A stretch of DNA of 64,000 nucleotides from Cloeon dipterum (GCF_949628265.1 NC_088790.1:16930545-16994544); one strand, 5' to 3'. Positions 15,803 to 28,362 are shown, counted from the stretch's first letter. Notes: generated by a model not told the origin, from the letters alone. Numbers and translations are program-made.

Positions 15803-18800
15803 ATGGCGGAGGACCACTTTGAGAACGCGGCCCAGTTCGAGCCCAGTGCCGCCGAGCAGGTCTCCTTCCAAAAGCAGCAGCTCACGAATCAGCGCAACGA
15901 GACGCTTTTCTGCCGCTACTGGAAGCCCAAGGGTAGCCCCAGGTTTGTTCTGATTTTCGTTTTTTCGACTTTGGAATTTTATTCGCTCCTACGAATGCGA
16001 ACACTTGCGGAGTCACTGCCGTCGCTTTCTCTTCTTAAAATGAGGCTCCTGGGAATTATCTCTATAGAGATGACTCTCTATTTCCTTATATTCACGTTAA
16101 TTTATATCTTAATATTGTTTTTGATCAAACAGCTTTAAGTTGATATTCTTCAGCACCATTAGAAAATAAATAGCTTTTTAAAAGTATTTTCTAAGATAGC
16201 TGGTGCGGGTCTATTAAAAGTAAAATTATCTGTTTACTTAGTAGCGTAACTTTTCCATGCTTCTAGATTATTGTTAGATTTTCTCTAACATTAAGCACCG
16301 CTATAAATAATTTTTCTAAACCAACAAGCGAAATATCATGGATTTATTGCGACAATAGTTTTGAATGCACGTGCGACTGTTATTGTAAACTGATTGAATG
16401 CAATAAAGATAAATTATGATCGCAATCAGATGAGTGTTCAGTAGAAGCCATAGTGAATATAAATGGTTAAATTGGCTATTCACACCAGCCTCAATTCTTG
16501 CTAAAGGATACAATCTCAAAATTAAATAGATGAGACGATGAGAGACAGCATAAATACGAAAAAAATTGTCAAAAATTTATTTCACAGAGATGTTATGAAA
16601 ATTTAATGACTTTTTTAACGGGGCAAGGAAGAAATACTCACGCAGGCAATTTTATAAAATTTAAATTGTCGGATGACTTAGTAATGATGGATAGCTTTAG
16701 CGAAACAGTGATAGGAAAAAACATTAAATGGCACGCTCTCATACTGTACAGCAGCTGTTTCGACCCTGCAGGCCTCACCGCAGCATTACTTAACCTCCAA
16801 AATAATTTCATAGCCACATTAAGCAGTATTTATATAAGCTGCTTAGAGATTTGGATATTAGAGTTAAAGAGCTCTATGAAATAAGCGCTTGACTGTAAGG
16901 AAAAAAAATCTTGTCTCAATTTGTGACAAAGTGTGCTGAATTAAAACCGTTTCACCGAAAGGAACTGCTTTTATTAAAGAGGAAGTGGGGCGTGCGCCAG
17001 ATGCGATCTCTCACAGTAAATAAATATTCTTCTTTCAGAACACTAAACTTGCTCCTGAGCAAAAACTAGAACGTTCGCGGAATAAAGAAGGAATATACTT
17101 GGATCGAATTGCCTAATAAATCAGGATCAGTATTTTTACCTTCAAATGTGACTTCAGGTTATTTTTTTCTTAATAAATTCAGAATGCAGAGCTTTTTTTG
17201 CGTATTTTTCGTATTTCTGTTAGAAATGATCAACAGCTCACCATCATTAAATTTGACCACAAAGGTTGAATCGCTGAAAGGAAAACATAGAAACGTGATA
17301 GCTTTGCTGGTCTAAGTAAAGAGTAAAGTCGTAGAAGAGCGCACGGTATGTGCTGAGGATGCGTAAGCAAATCAAAGGGACAAAATCGACAAAATCACCC
17401 AACTGCTGACGCCATGCATTTTGATTAATTATTTGCGATCGTTTGCATAAGTTTTGCTATGCACAAAACAAATAAATGCATGCACCGAGCGTATGAGGCA
17501 AGCTGTAAATTAATTTATTTAAAGCCGACAGTGCGGATGGGTTTATGAATTTCAATCACCAATAGTAAATTTTTTAATTCATTCGTTAGTAAAAATTGTA
17601 ATAAATTTTCTACTGTCGAAAGGGGCACAGCGCAAAAATAAGACATCATCGTCTTGGTCTTGGGCAGACAATAGTGAGATGAGATTAAAAAAATACTCAA
17701 TATCCAACTTGGTCATCTTTATTCGTTTTGCCATTATCTTGTTTCTAACAGAGTGTGGTATGTAAAGCTGAACACCCGAACGTTGAATGATAAGATAGCG
17801 CATAGGCACAAATAATACGTATTGCACAAACTAAAATGACTGAGTGCAAACCCAAGGTCTCTGCAATTGGCGGCAATTTCCCTGGCACATAATATATATT
17901 TTGGAATTTAAAAGCCAAAAGAGAAATGAAAATTCAGAATGTGATAATTGTGATTGTTCCGAGAAACAACGTAAATTTTCTGTTTGTTCACGGATTATAA
18001 TTTGCTTAACTTTCATGTGGTAAATTCACATTTACACAGTTACCAGAGTACAAGGATATTACGACACGGTTTTTTATTATGAAACATAATTTAGTAAGGG
18101 AATAATTGAATACATATATATACACGCAATGAAAAAACGCTGGTTATCTCGTAGTGATCCCGGAGCTGCAGAACTCTCACTATCTCTTTGTTTTTCTGTG
18201 ATACATTCTGATTATGTAAGCCTGTATCGACATGTGGAGGTCACTTTGTTTTACAACATGGTACGCTACGCACCCTTGCAACCCTCTGTCCTTTCCGAGA
18301 TTATATCAATTCACACTGATATTTTTCTTGCTACGCGACTGAATGGCCTTGTAGAAACTCACGGTTTAATAGGTTAAAGATCATCTGCCTATTGATCTTT
18401 GCTAAATTGGACTAGATTATAACATAACTCGTCCTATACTTAAATATCGTAAATTAAATAAATAATTTATTTTGTTATTTGTTCGTGGTGCTTGTACTTT
18501 TAAAAATCAGAAAAGGTTCTGTATGCTGCGTGTGTTTAGTATAAAACAATATATAGTAACAAAACAAGGAGCAATTGTATACTGTTTTTAAAAAAATCCT
18601 TTTTCTATCGCCTAGCCCCGGTTGTCTTTACAATTAGTATCCAGTCCAGTGGTGACGTCAAAGATCGAGTGAGGAGCAGTCTAATAGGGGTGTCAAAGTT
18701 TATTTTTCTCGAGGAGATTTACATCTGTCTTAAAATATCCCTGGTAGTACGACATATTTTTTGGTTCGATAAAGAGATGAGAAAAATGTAAGAATAAGAA

Positions 18801-21652
18801 AAATAATTATATTTATTTAATTATTTGGTTCATTGAGAGAAGCACGTTTGAGCACTCTCAAAAAGTACAATTTTTTCAGAGAAAGATATTGATCCGGATA
18901 TAATCATATTAAGTTAGAACAATTGCAAAATATCGAAGAAGACAAATAAATTTTTACTAAAAATCTACAGTTGCGCCTAAATTTCAATTAAATTTGCTCC
19001 TTCAATAGGAACTAACAAAAATTGTATGTAAAATATGTATTTAAATTTTCCGAAAGGTGTTATTGCCTATCTCATTTTTTTACTTTTTCATGAAACAGAA
19101 TTTTAAATAGTATTTTTTGTAACTTTATCCGAATAATTTGTTTTTTAAACATAGATTTTTAAATGTCATCCAAATAACAGCTTAACTCTATTGAAACCGT
19201 AAAAATGGAAACACAACCACACATAAATAAGTAAATTCAAGATTTTATTGTTTGGTTGCTATGATACCAATATACCTCAGTTTGTTGAACTCGTTTTAAC
19301 GTTGAGCCGTTGTTGCTCGCGGCGAATAACAAGTCGTCCGTTTCAATCAAAAAAGGTGTCAAAGATCATCTATTTGGTCCGATTTCTGCGCTGACAGGCC
19401 GGGTCAGCAGCAGCCCGCACAATGGCCCTCGATTAAATTTTTGTACATGACAGCGGCGGAGGAGCGCGGCTTTCAAAGCGACGAGCGCGCGCCGAGTAAT
19501 TTGGCCGCTTGTCCCCTGGGGTCGGTGTGCGCTGAGCACCGAAAAGTGCCAATTGACGCCGCCGGGGCTGCGCCTCCGCTCTTTGTTTTGGTCGCTGCCA
19601 GCGACACACGGACACACTCTCGCCATGCGGTGGCCCCTGCCGATCAGAGGCGTGTCCACGCTCGGCGCCCTCAGGGCTGCCTTCAAGGACTACAAGGTGG
19701 CGGCCGTCGAGGGCTGCAAGGCGCCCCTGCACGCGCATTACTGGCACCCCTCTGAAAACCCCAGGTGCATAAAAAATGAATGCAGGCTCGCCGCGCACCT
19801 CTGACCTAATTTTTTCTTATAAAATGTAAAATGGGTTAATTATCTAAAATCGTTAATGGAATAATTATTTAAGGCGTATATCTTGGTGATTTTTAGCGAA
19901 TTTTAATTTTTGTATTAATTTTGCTTTAGGGCAGCTGTGATGCTGATGCATGGCTATGCCGAACATCTCAGATGGTACCACGAGGTTGGAGTTCAGCTGG
20001 CCAACGAGGGTTTTATCGCGTTCGGCCATGACCACAGTCAGTATAAATTCCTCCAAACTCCCAACCATTCCCACTACTACTTTTAAAGATTATAATCTCT
20101 ACTAAAATCGAAAAAAAATTGGTAAGGTTTTCAGTGAAAGAAAGAGCCACTGAAAAAGTGATTTTTAAACGTAAAAATTATAACTTATTTGATAAATAAA
20201 ATACTATAAGCTTGCTTATTATCTCTTTAAAATTAAACTTACTCCTTTTAAATGAAAATCGTCAGCTGAAACGACAGAAATTCTCTAAATACATTAAATT
20301 TTAGGCTAATTTTACAACAAGTTTTTGTCTTAGAAAACACCACATTTATAATAATTCAGAACATTGGCGGCTGATGTCTTTTTCCCATATATGAAAAGTG
20401 AATTTACTGCCAAATGAAATCCGATTAGCTAAGAGTCAATTTTCCTGAAACAAAGATGTGCATAGATTTTTGCAAATCCTGGTTAGTTCGTATTATTTTT
20501 TATTCTCTTTAAACTACTCAAAATCTGCACTCCAACACGAGTTCAGAACAAAATTTACTGAAAGGTACACGTCCATGTCATTTCATTATAGGCTTCCACT
20601 AAAACCTTAAATACTAATTGCTCGTTATTGTTTGATTCTAGTTGGACACGGTCGCAGTGGAGGCGACAGGGTGATTTTGGACAACGTGGAGGACATGGTC
20701 GATGACATTATCAAACACGCAGACATAGTGTGCGAACATTACCCCGACATTCCCCTCTTCTTTGTTGGTCACAGTATGGTAAGCCAAAAATTAAAAATTT
20801 CAACTAAACACTATGTCATCAATCATGCTAATTTACAGGGTGGCCTCGTTGCCTTTTTATCAGCCTTGAGGAGACCACCTCGGCTGAAGGGTGTGGTGCT
20901 CAATGGCCCCTTCCTGCAGTTAGGAAAGGATGTGAGGTCACCCGTCCGCAGATTCGCTGCCAGAATCCTTGGTCGAATCCTACCCACTGTACAGGTGTGT
21001 TTAATTTTTTAGCTGCCGCAGCTTTTTATTATTTGAACGTCGACTCTCGGCAGGTAGGGAAGCTGGAAATGGACCACGTGACCGGTGACAAGGAAATGAT
21101 CAAAGTGATCATCGATGATCCTCTCTGGTGGACCGGCGGCATCAAGCTGAAAACCGGCTGTGCCTTGTTGAATTGCGTAGAGGTGTGTTGTTTGTTAATA
21201 AATTACGCGATCTGATTTAACGCGCGAACTTTTCCTCTTTCAGAAAGTCCACGAAAAGTTTCCCATGTTTGATGTGCCTTTTTTGATAATCCACGGCTCG
21301 ACTGATAAGATTTGCAGCGTTGAGGGTTCGCAAGACTTGCTCAAACAATCTCCTTCCAAAGATAAGCAAATCAAGGTATACACGTTGTGTCCATTTATAG
21401 CCGTGAGCGCCGCGCAAATAAAATAAATAAAAGGAAAGGCAGCAGAGAGATAAATATATGAATATTTGATAAAGGCGGGGAGACCATTTCACAACTTATT
21501 GGATCGATAGAATGAATAAAAGTCGATTTATAAATTTATTTTTCCTATTTTAGCTTTACGATGGCGCCCAGCACCACTTGTACATCGATAGCAAACCTGT
21601 GAGAGAGGCTGCCGTTCGAGACACCGTCCAGTGGGTGCGCGAGAGAGTATGA
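15803..21652 (+). CDS. MGLL: Monoglyceride lipase (alpha/beta hydrolase), isoform A
   Basis: Serine hydrolase that splits monoacylglycerols, including 2-arachidonoylglycerol in animals that make it, into glycerol and fatty acid. Exons: 15803-15942, 19930-20036, 20642-20778, 20839-20994, 21054-21182, 21244-21375 and 21554-21652, phases consistent, 299 aa (human MGLL 303). The N-terminal part ends FCRYWKPKGSPR, close to human FCRYWKPTGTP. The lid and core follow: HGYAEH (oxyanion region), GHSMGG with nucleophile Ser127, acid Asp244 in HGSTDKIC, and His274 in DGAQHH, all at positions expected for the family. The junction at 20036/20642 gives DHIGHGRSGG where vertebrates have DHVGHG; its donor (A|GTCAGT) is slightly weak. 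AATAAA at 21776-21781 is a likely poly(A) signal. A second first exon at 19625 makes isoform B. Confidence 0.95.
16744..16792 (-). repeat. Degenerate hammerhead-ribozyme-like relic (Penelope-type)
   Basis: On the minus strand this reads a broken CUGANGA core (CTGCGGTGAGG), a short GGCC...GGTC stem, then CGAAACAGCTGCTGT. It is alignable over about 60 bases with the copy at 39944-39996. GAAAC followed by CAG/CTG is the stem III arrangement seen in hammerheads of Penelope-like retroelements. The core is mutated, so it is probably inactive. It lies in the first MGLL intron. Confidence 0.45.
19625..19764 (+). CDS. MGLL: Alternative first coding exon of monoglyceride lipase (isoform B)
   Basis: GC-rich exon starting with an ATG in good context (CGCCATGC) and ending NPR|GTGCAT. 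It contributes exactly 140 coding bases and the same phase as the distal first exon (15803-15942), so both join 19930 to give 299-residue proteins. The first 32 residues are unrelated to isoform A (MRWPLPIRGVSTLGALRAAF, basic and hydrophobic), but the last part, LHAHYWHPSENPR, matches FCRYWKPKGSPR. The block from about 19430 is G+C-rich and probably a separate promoter. The basic/hydrophobic N-terminus could direct the enzyme to a different membrane or organelle; that is inference. Confidence 0.85.
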
Positions 21653-22001
21653 TGTGCACTTTTTACAGCTGCACAAGGATTTTATTGCATATATGCTGTA
21701 TTCCTTGCCTTTTTGTCTAGAACAAGTTGAAAGTCTGAAAGTAAAAAATGGTACTTTAAATCGTAATTATTTTTCAATAAAAAATTTCATAGCCGAAAAA
21801 TCTTGTTTCCTTGTTCATATGTTTTTTCCTTTAATATAATCTTTTACATAAAAATATCGAAAGTAATCAAACCTATTATAACGCAGAAACATAAATATTA
21901 AATTTGTTGTGCAACTTACAATAATTTAGTTCTTTGCTATTACGAATAAATCTCACATTGCACTCTTTAAAAATTGCGCTGGAAGTGTTTGCTCAAAGAA
22001 T
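21653..22001 (+). other. MGLL 3' UTR and downstream spacer
   Basis: A+T-rich sequence after the MGLL stop with AATAAA at 21776-21781. Ends at the left target-site duplication of the hAT-type element. Confidence 0.5.
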
Positions 22002-22394
22002 CAGGGTTCGCCAATTTTGCAATGCGCAAAAATGCACCACTGGTTTTTTGCGCAAAAAACCGGCTGGAAAAACCCACCAGTCTTGGGTTTTTCCGCACTT
22101 TTCCGAATTTAACCCGAAAATAGTCAATTTTCGCTTGAAAAGAGTCTGAAATTTCAGAAAACGATGCAGAGAGTTAAAATTTTTAGTCTATTGGAGGAAC
22201 CAGTGGCTCTAATACTGATTTTGGTGATTTTGAAAAATCCCTATTTTTGGTCATCCATCATGAAAATTTTTTATTTTCCATAAGAATGCATGTGTTTCGG
22301 AAAAATGCGCAAAATTGCAGAAAAACCCGCAAAAAAACAGTTTTTTGCAATGCAGTGGGTTTTTCCGGAAAAATGCGGGTTTTTGCGAACCCTG
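22002..22394. mobile_element. Non-autonomous hAT-type element (MITE), 393 bp
   Basis: Begins CAGGGTTCGC and ends GCGAACCCTG, perfect 10-bp terminal inverted repeats. It is flanked by an exact 8-bp direct duplication CAAAGAAT (21994-22001 and 22395-22402). An 8-bp duplication with CAGGG termini is the signature of the hAT superfamily. About 100 bases at each end are further imperfect inverted repeats built from GCAAAAA/GGTTTTTCC-like words, so the element can fold into a long hairpin. There is no transposase frame; open frames inside are short and on both strands. Confidence 0.88.
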
Positions 22395-22621
22395 CAAAGA
22401 ATAGAGCATTAAAAGGATTAAAAAATAAAATCGATCCACGCATTACAATCTCACTCTCCAGTACGCCTTACTGGAGGGAGGGATACTGTGCCGCTGAACT
22501 CTTCTTTGGTGCGGGTTGCATATGTTTCAACACTTCGCCCGTGCAGCACCGCATTGTCGAGAAAATTCACGTTTTTGCTACTGTGCGCAGCAGCTGGTAA
22601 TAGTGCGAAGGCATCGGGTGG

Positions 22622-22785
22622 GGTTCAAGGACCCGAAATCAAAGGGCCGAAATTGTTTTTATTTTTTCAGAAGACCTGGTGACTGAATTCAAAAGACCGA
22701 AATGGTAAAAATGATCCACCTTTGCAGAAGGCCGATTTTTTTGTTTCCACTTCGTACAAGACCGAATTCATAAGTCCCTAAAACG
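22622..22785. repeat. Degenerate GACCGAA repeat tract
   Basis: About six irregular units around the consensus AAAAGACCGAAATTC, spaced 15-35 bases apart, for example at 22629-22641, 22642-22655, 22691-22704, 22727-22741 and 22767-22780. It looks like a decayed tandem array or the subterminal repeats of a mobile element. Confidence 0.5.
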
Positions 22786-23192
22786 ACGAGCTCGTCTCAG
22801 TGTCCTGTGATTTTAGGAGTGCGAACAATTTTTGCAATCCTCTATTGCATTTAGCAAAATCTCGACAGACCCAAACTTTGAATTTTTTTGGGGATTATTG
22901 CCTTTAAAATATATATATTTTAAAACAGCCCATGTAATAGTTTACTCGGCAGAAGTGAAAGTGACGGCCAGCCAATTTTAAATTAGGAATCGTCTTTGAG
23001 CTAACTCAAAATCAGTGATAATAATGAACTCCGCACGAGACGTGTTCTCATGAGAACATAAAGAGCGCAGAGAAAATCTAACAGGTAATAAATTTTGCAT
23101 ACAAAAATTTCTGCAGCGTTTTTAGGTCTTATCTAACATTGGATTTATGCATGAAATTTCGGTCTTTGGAAATTGTATCAATTCCTGTTAAT

Positions 23193-23314
23193 ATATATGG
23201 GGGACTCACACTTTCCGCTCACTCACACTTCTCGCTCTGATGGGAAGATTCAATGTTAATCCCTATCCTAGCGAGAAGTGTGAGTTGGGCGAAAATGGTG
23301 AGTCTGCCATATTA
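23193..23314. mobile_element. Small palindromic MITE or hairpin element
   Basis: A perfect 16-bp inverted repeat, ACTCACACTTCTCGCT at 23221-23236 and its complement at 23270-23285, encloses a 33-base loop. The arms continue outward as an imperfect palindrome to about 23193 and 23314 (GGACTCACACTTTCCGC against GGCAGACTCACCATTTTCGC on the complement). Size and symmetry fit a short foldback MITE; no clear target duplication was identified. Confidence 0.6.
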
Positions 23315-23639
23315 TACAAATCATCCCATTTGACGAATTTTTGTATGCTCTTCATTTTAGAAAAGATAATTTTTGTGTTAGCTTTATGAAGCTGTGTTAG
23401 TTTGGTTCAGCAGTGCATATTTTAAAATAACATATCATTCAAGATCATTTTTTTCAAATTTTAGAAGCACACAATATGCCATTTTAAAAAATGAAATAAT
23501 TATGGGAGAACACACTCATGGAATTCCTTGAACCCAATCCTTCCTTAGCATGCTTGATAAAAATCTGCACCGGTGACTGTCGAAAGTGGATACTATTTAG
23601 TATAATATTTAACGCTAGCTAACAATAAATTGGCAATTA

Positions 23640-24174
23640 AGTTAGTTAGGAAGCGAGCACAGCACAGGGGCAGCGGTAGCAGTGGGTGCATGCAGCAGCG
23701 CCGTGCCCGCCCAAAAGGCTCAACTGCGCCGGGAGAGCGAAAGACGAGCAATCCAGCGAGCGAGAGGCGAGAGCAGTCGTCAGTCGGGTCGGGCCCTCTC
23801 CTCTCGCCACACTGGTTCAATAACCCGCAGCTCCGGCAGTGGCCCACAACACCAGAGTAGCCCTCGAATTCGCCGACTCGTCGTTTGCCGACGGCTGCGT
23901 GGCCGACGCCGAGATGTGAACCGGACGACCCGCCGAGACTGCCTCCGTGTCCCACCTGCGACTTGGACACTATTTTCCGCGCCCGACATGCCGCACTGAC
24001 GGATCGGTCACTTTTTGGGTGTGCACCGTCAGCTCAGTGGATTATTCACGAATGTACCACCGAGAGTAGTGTGTGCTCAGGCTCTCGGTTTTCGGCCAAA
24101 AAAACTGGTTTAGTGTCGGTTCAGCGACCAGGGTATTCTGAGCAACTTAAGCCAACGGCTGAGAATTTGAGCAA
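23640..24174 (+). promoter_or_regulatory. GC-rich block, probable noncoding first exon and promoter of TMEM198
   Basis: A CpG-rich island in A+T-rich surroundings, with a clean donor at its end (GAGCAAG|GTAAAA at 24174/24175). The first coding exon of TMEM198 has an acceptor five bases before its ATG (31170/31171), so a noncoding upstream exon must exist, and this block is the best candidate. Open frames here lie in several frames on both strands, as expected for GC-rich untranslated DNA. A second island at 29240-29790 is an alternative. Confidence 0.45.
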
Positions 24175-27100
24175 GGTAAAAAAACATACTTTAATTATTT
24201 CTTTAATGGCAAAACGTATTGATTTTTACTGTGTATTATTTTTTCTTGTTGGGCAAGTAATTCCCGTTTTTATATTATATTTTTGTATTTCTTAACATGT
24301 GTTTACAAATAATCTGTTATTCTGTTTTGTTTTTTTCATTTTTCATTGTGGTCGGTGCCCAATTATTGAAGTACAATAAGAGGCATTGTAATCACTCATC
24401 TGCAATTGTCATCCTTTCGTTCGTCGCCAGGGGATCGCGGCATTTGTGTTTCGATCAATCACTCACAATAAGTTAATTTTTGGGTTGCTGTGTTGTCATT
24501 GATTGGTTGTTGCTGTGATATTCTGTGCCGTGTTTGCGCGCAGGTGTGCACAGCAAAACGAACTAGACCATTTTCAAAAAGAATTTTTCCAATTATCCCA
24601 ATTAATTTACTTAAAATATTTGCTTTTTGAAATTTTTAGTTAGGAAACCATTTTTCTTCATAATGTCAAAAGGTGTAACATAAGCATCCACATATATCCT
24701 AAGAGTGTTTCGAAATAATTGTTCAGAGAGTGCATCAAAGCATGCGTCTTAAAAATATTTCTTTTTAAATTATTAGAACTTGAGCTAGCACACATAACCC
24801 TCATTTCACGGAATGGCTTATAACCCTGCTGCACATAGCATTGGTTTTTTTAAACATCAGCGGCTCAATAATATTGAAGTTGTGGAACTACGCGACATTA
24901 TGCAAATGAGGATCATGCTGAGAGAGACCAAAAATGCTAAAATAAATATAATACCTCGTGCAGCAGCGTACTTGAATCGCAATCAGAAGTCGAATTCAGC
25001 CTCGCTCAGTCTTGAGGCGTCGTGATTTTCTTCTTGCGCGGGGAGAGATGAGTGCGAGGTGTGCAACCTTGGATTTTTTTACTCCGTAATAATTACTTCC
25101 AGCTCCACGACACGCAGGCTGTGTTACAACAATTTAGGCCTTTTTCTCTCCTTCACAGAAAGCATATAAATTCCTCGGCCGACTTCAAAACCTAGGAAAA
25201 CTACGCCTTAGTATATATTTGGAGATTTATTAACTACACTCTTGTTTGGCCTGTGTAAAACACAAACACGCTGATGTGTGTGTCGAGCGCAATCACGGAG
25301 CAAAATAATAATATACTCTCGTGTAAAGTACAAATTTGTTGATTCAAAAGCGAGTTCAACAACCGCGCTGTAACCGCAGAAATCGTTCCTCCACGAAACT
25401 GCGTGAAGACAATTTTTCCGAGATTGGATACTCACCAAGGCCAACATAACTTCAGAAGTAGAATCAGTATTAAAAAGCGAAAAAGGTTTTAAAATTTCTA
25501 TCTAACTGGCCACTTCAGGAAAATAGGTGCGAAATAAAATCCAGACATTGCACTATTTCCTTGTTGTCAAGAGCGTCAATTTATTTTCCTGACTATGTTC
25601 TGGCTTAACAAACGTTATAAAAATATAAAAATTGGAACATATAAGTTTTGTATTACACAAAATGGTATGTTAGGGAAAGGAAAAATGTGTACGTATGTTT
25701 AGTATATATGTAAATCTTTTCTTATGCTTTATAATTTTCCTTGAATTGTCTTTATGAGAATTAACTAAATTGATACCGTCGAGCTGTAACTTAAACGCGG
25801 AAAGTGAATCAAACATTTTTGTTTTTACTTTGGATGGGAATAACATGACATGGCTGATGCGGCATGAGCTCTAAAACTATCTCAGAATATAAAAGGAAAT
25901 CGTTTAGCTCTCTCTATTTAATATTATTTTTTAATACCGTCTAAAACTTGTAATATCCATTCGATTAAAACTCTTTTCAAATCATGCCATGAAGTGTGCA
26001 ATTCAATCATGTTTTTGTCCTGGAATTCAACATCTCTTTCAATTTTTTCACCTGCCAAACGCTCATTTCCTTTTCCCTCCACTCCTCTTCCACCTGCCAC
26101 AGCGCGGTGAACAGCTCTTCCCGAATGCCGTGCTCGCGTTAGCAAAAGACGTGTGTGTGTGTCCGTAAAAATATCATTGACTGCGAATGTAAGCCACTAG
26201 GTTTGTGTTTGCTTTGAGGGAAGGCGGTGTGGTGTGCGAGCTTTGTTACTATGTAGCACTAATCGGCGACAGAATGGAGAGTAATTGGACTAATTGTGGC
26301 ACAAGTCATGAAAGTCGGTGAAGTACTGCTTCTTACGGTGACGAAAAGCATGCGACAGGAAACGCGTCTTTTGTTCGATCCAAATTGAGAATAATCAGGC
26401 TGTAAAATTGCTATATACTCGAGGACGAGCTTAGAATTTCGGATGTTGCTAAATTTCAAATTGTCTTCAAGACCAACGTATAAATGAGTTCAAGTGCGAT
26501 TCCATTCAAACCATTGTGTAGGGCAGATAAGAACTAAGCAAAAGAAAAAAAGGCTTGTTGTGGTAAATGCGATGACAGCTAGAGTATTTAAAAAGGCCAA
26601 AAATGCAAAAGAATGAAAATTATTAAAAACCACACGAGTTAAAAATCTAGAATTGCAGTGACTAACAGTTTTAAATTTAAAATGGTTTCATGGAAAATCA
26701 AAGTTTTTCACAGTAAAACTTATTGGTAAATTATTTTTTCAGTCCAAATATATACAATATTTTTCTCTCACTTGTCGTTTTTTAAGTCTATTTTTTCCGG
26801 CGAAAACAGTTGAAGTATCGGAATTGGAGGTTAATTATAAGGATTCATGAGTAAATTTATTATTCCACATTCCACGAGAAAGAAAATTCAGTTTACTTAT
26901 TCCTTGTTGTGACATTCATTTTTTTCTAGTTTTCTGGATTTCCTAAACTGTTTGGGAATTTTACACGCATTGACTTTGAAAGGACAGAAAAATTGTATCT
27001 TACAACTTTTTGATTCATTTTTAGAGTAAATTATCGACAGCTATAGGGGAAAATGCTATTTTATTTCATATATTGACGATATATACGTCGGAATTTGACG

Positions 27101-28150
27101 AAACAAACTGTTTTAGTTCATTTAAAGACTTTATTTTTTCTAATTATTATGTTTGTTTATTCTCACAATAAGTCGCAAAACAAATATGCTTTCAAAACTC
27201 GATTCTTCGGTTTAATTCCAGTCAACAATAAGTAAAATAAAACATCGTGGAGTCACACGAGACTACGTTGAACAAATCAAATTCAGCAAAGTATGTACTC
27301 TTAGTGTAATTCATTTCTGTCTGTAAACTCCAATCGCTTAATATAAATCCTACGTTTTCTTGTCATCATAAATGATAAATTTCGCACCAATCCAGATTGA
27401 TGCTGCGCTATTTTCGTGTCAACGCAACTGTGATGTAACCCATTTGAGAGGGCATGATATCACTTAAAGGCACCCGTTCGTTTTCATTTAGCGGTTGTCT
27501 AAATGAATCTAACCTTCTAGTGAGTGCTTTCGGAAAGGCGAGGCGCGCTTCTTCGGCAGAAGGCCGCAACGCATAGCCGTCCGTCGTTGCGGTTTCCTGT
27601 CAGGTAGCAATAATTTGTGCACCTCGTTCGGACGCGCGGATCACGCACCAATGATCATATCGCTTAATTTCTCACGCCCAACTCCTTAAAGTCATTAGCC
27701 AGTCGTAAATAAGGAGGAAATGAGCACCGATGATGATGATGTAAGAATCATAAAACGTAGTCAGGGACTTCAATAACAATTCATCAACTCTCATAGTACA
27801 CGCACCTGGATAGATTGATTGAGTCATTTGTTTGAAGGCCTAAAAGCAAAAACTGTAACTTTGAATATTTTTGTTGGGTCAAGCCAATAATGATTGCTAA
27901 TCTTTTAACAGAAGGCACTGCAACTAAGAATATGTCAATGCTTCTATATTTTTGATCTAAAATCATTTTTTGTAATTTCTAACTTAAATTAATCTTATGA
28001 TTGTTATTTTATTTGCCTATAAATAAGACAGATGCACTCGATGTTTTCATATATTCAATTGAAATTAGAGGCAGCTTCCTTGGCTTGTAGTGAGTTTTTA
28101 TCTTACCATGTTTCTTACAGAAATTTCCTGCCCCCTCGACTTAAAAATAT
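24175..28150. other. Probable first intron of TMEM198; no gene seen
   Basis: A+T-rich sequence without a supportable gene. One short hairpin (CCGCAACG...CGTTGCGG, near 27562-27592) stands out in a small G+C-rich patch. Remaining open frames are short and unlike known proteins. Confidence 0.4.
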
Positions 28151-28158
28151 TAATTTTA

Positions 28159-28362
28159 TCACGCATTTTGTTTTGGTTTGGCTGCAACCAAACGATTTTT
28201 AAAGACTACAATTTCGTTTTTCTTTGGTGTTTTCAACGTTAAACCACTTGAAAAGACGCTCTTCTTGCATTTGGGCTTTGGTATCATCGCTTTTTTCTTC
28301 TGCAGCAGATATGGTGGAGGGAAACAAATATTTTTGTCACCTTTTTCTTGTTTGATCGACAT
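28159..28362 (-). CDS. Possible small lysine-rich ORF, unrecognised
   Basis: A 67-codon minus-strand frame starting at the ATG at 28362 (MSIKQEKGDKNICFPPPY) is very basic, with lysines spaced as in nuclear or RNA-binding tails (IPKPKCKK, TPKKNE, AAKPKQ). A TATA-like stretch lies about 20 bases upstream of the ATG. It is nested in the presumed TMEM198 first intron, on the opposite strand. I do not recognise it. The frame extends further upstream without a clear start, and an upstream basic segment beginning at 28588 in another frame could be a separate exon. It may equally be chance. Confidence 0.22.
   Translation of the reverse strand: MSIKQEKGDKNICFPPPYLLQKKKAMIPKPKCKKSVFSSGLTLKTPKKNEIVVFKNRLVAAKPKQNA

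Noticed and set aside
19366-19798. Two long minus-strand frames (106 and 121 codons)
   Set aside because: Antisense to the GC-rich MGLL first exon and promoter; high G+C lengthens frames by chance, and the plus-strand frame is the one with homology.
23593-24295. Several 70-136-codon frames on both strands
   Set aside because: Overlapping frames in a CpG-rich block without protein motifs; better explained as untranslated first exon and promoter DNA.
27562-27592. 8-bp perfect hairpin in a G+C-rich patch
   Set aside because: Too short for a microRNA precursor and with no paired extension; likely chance.
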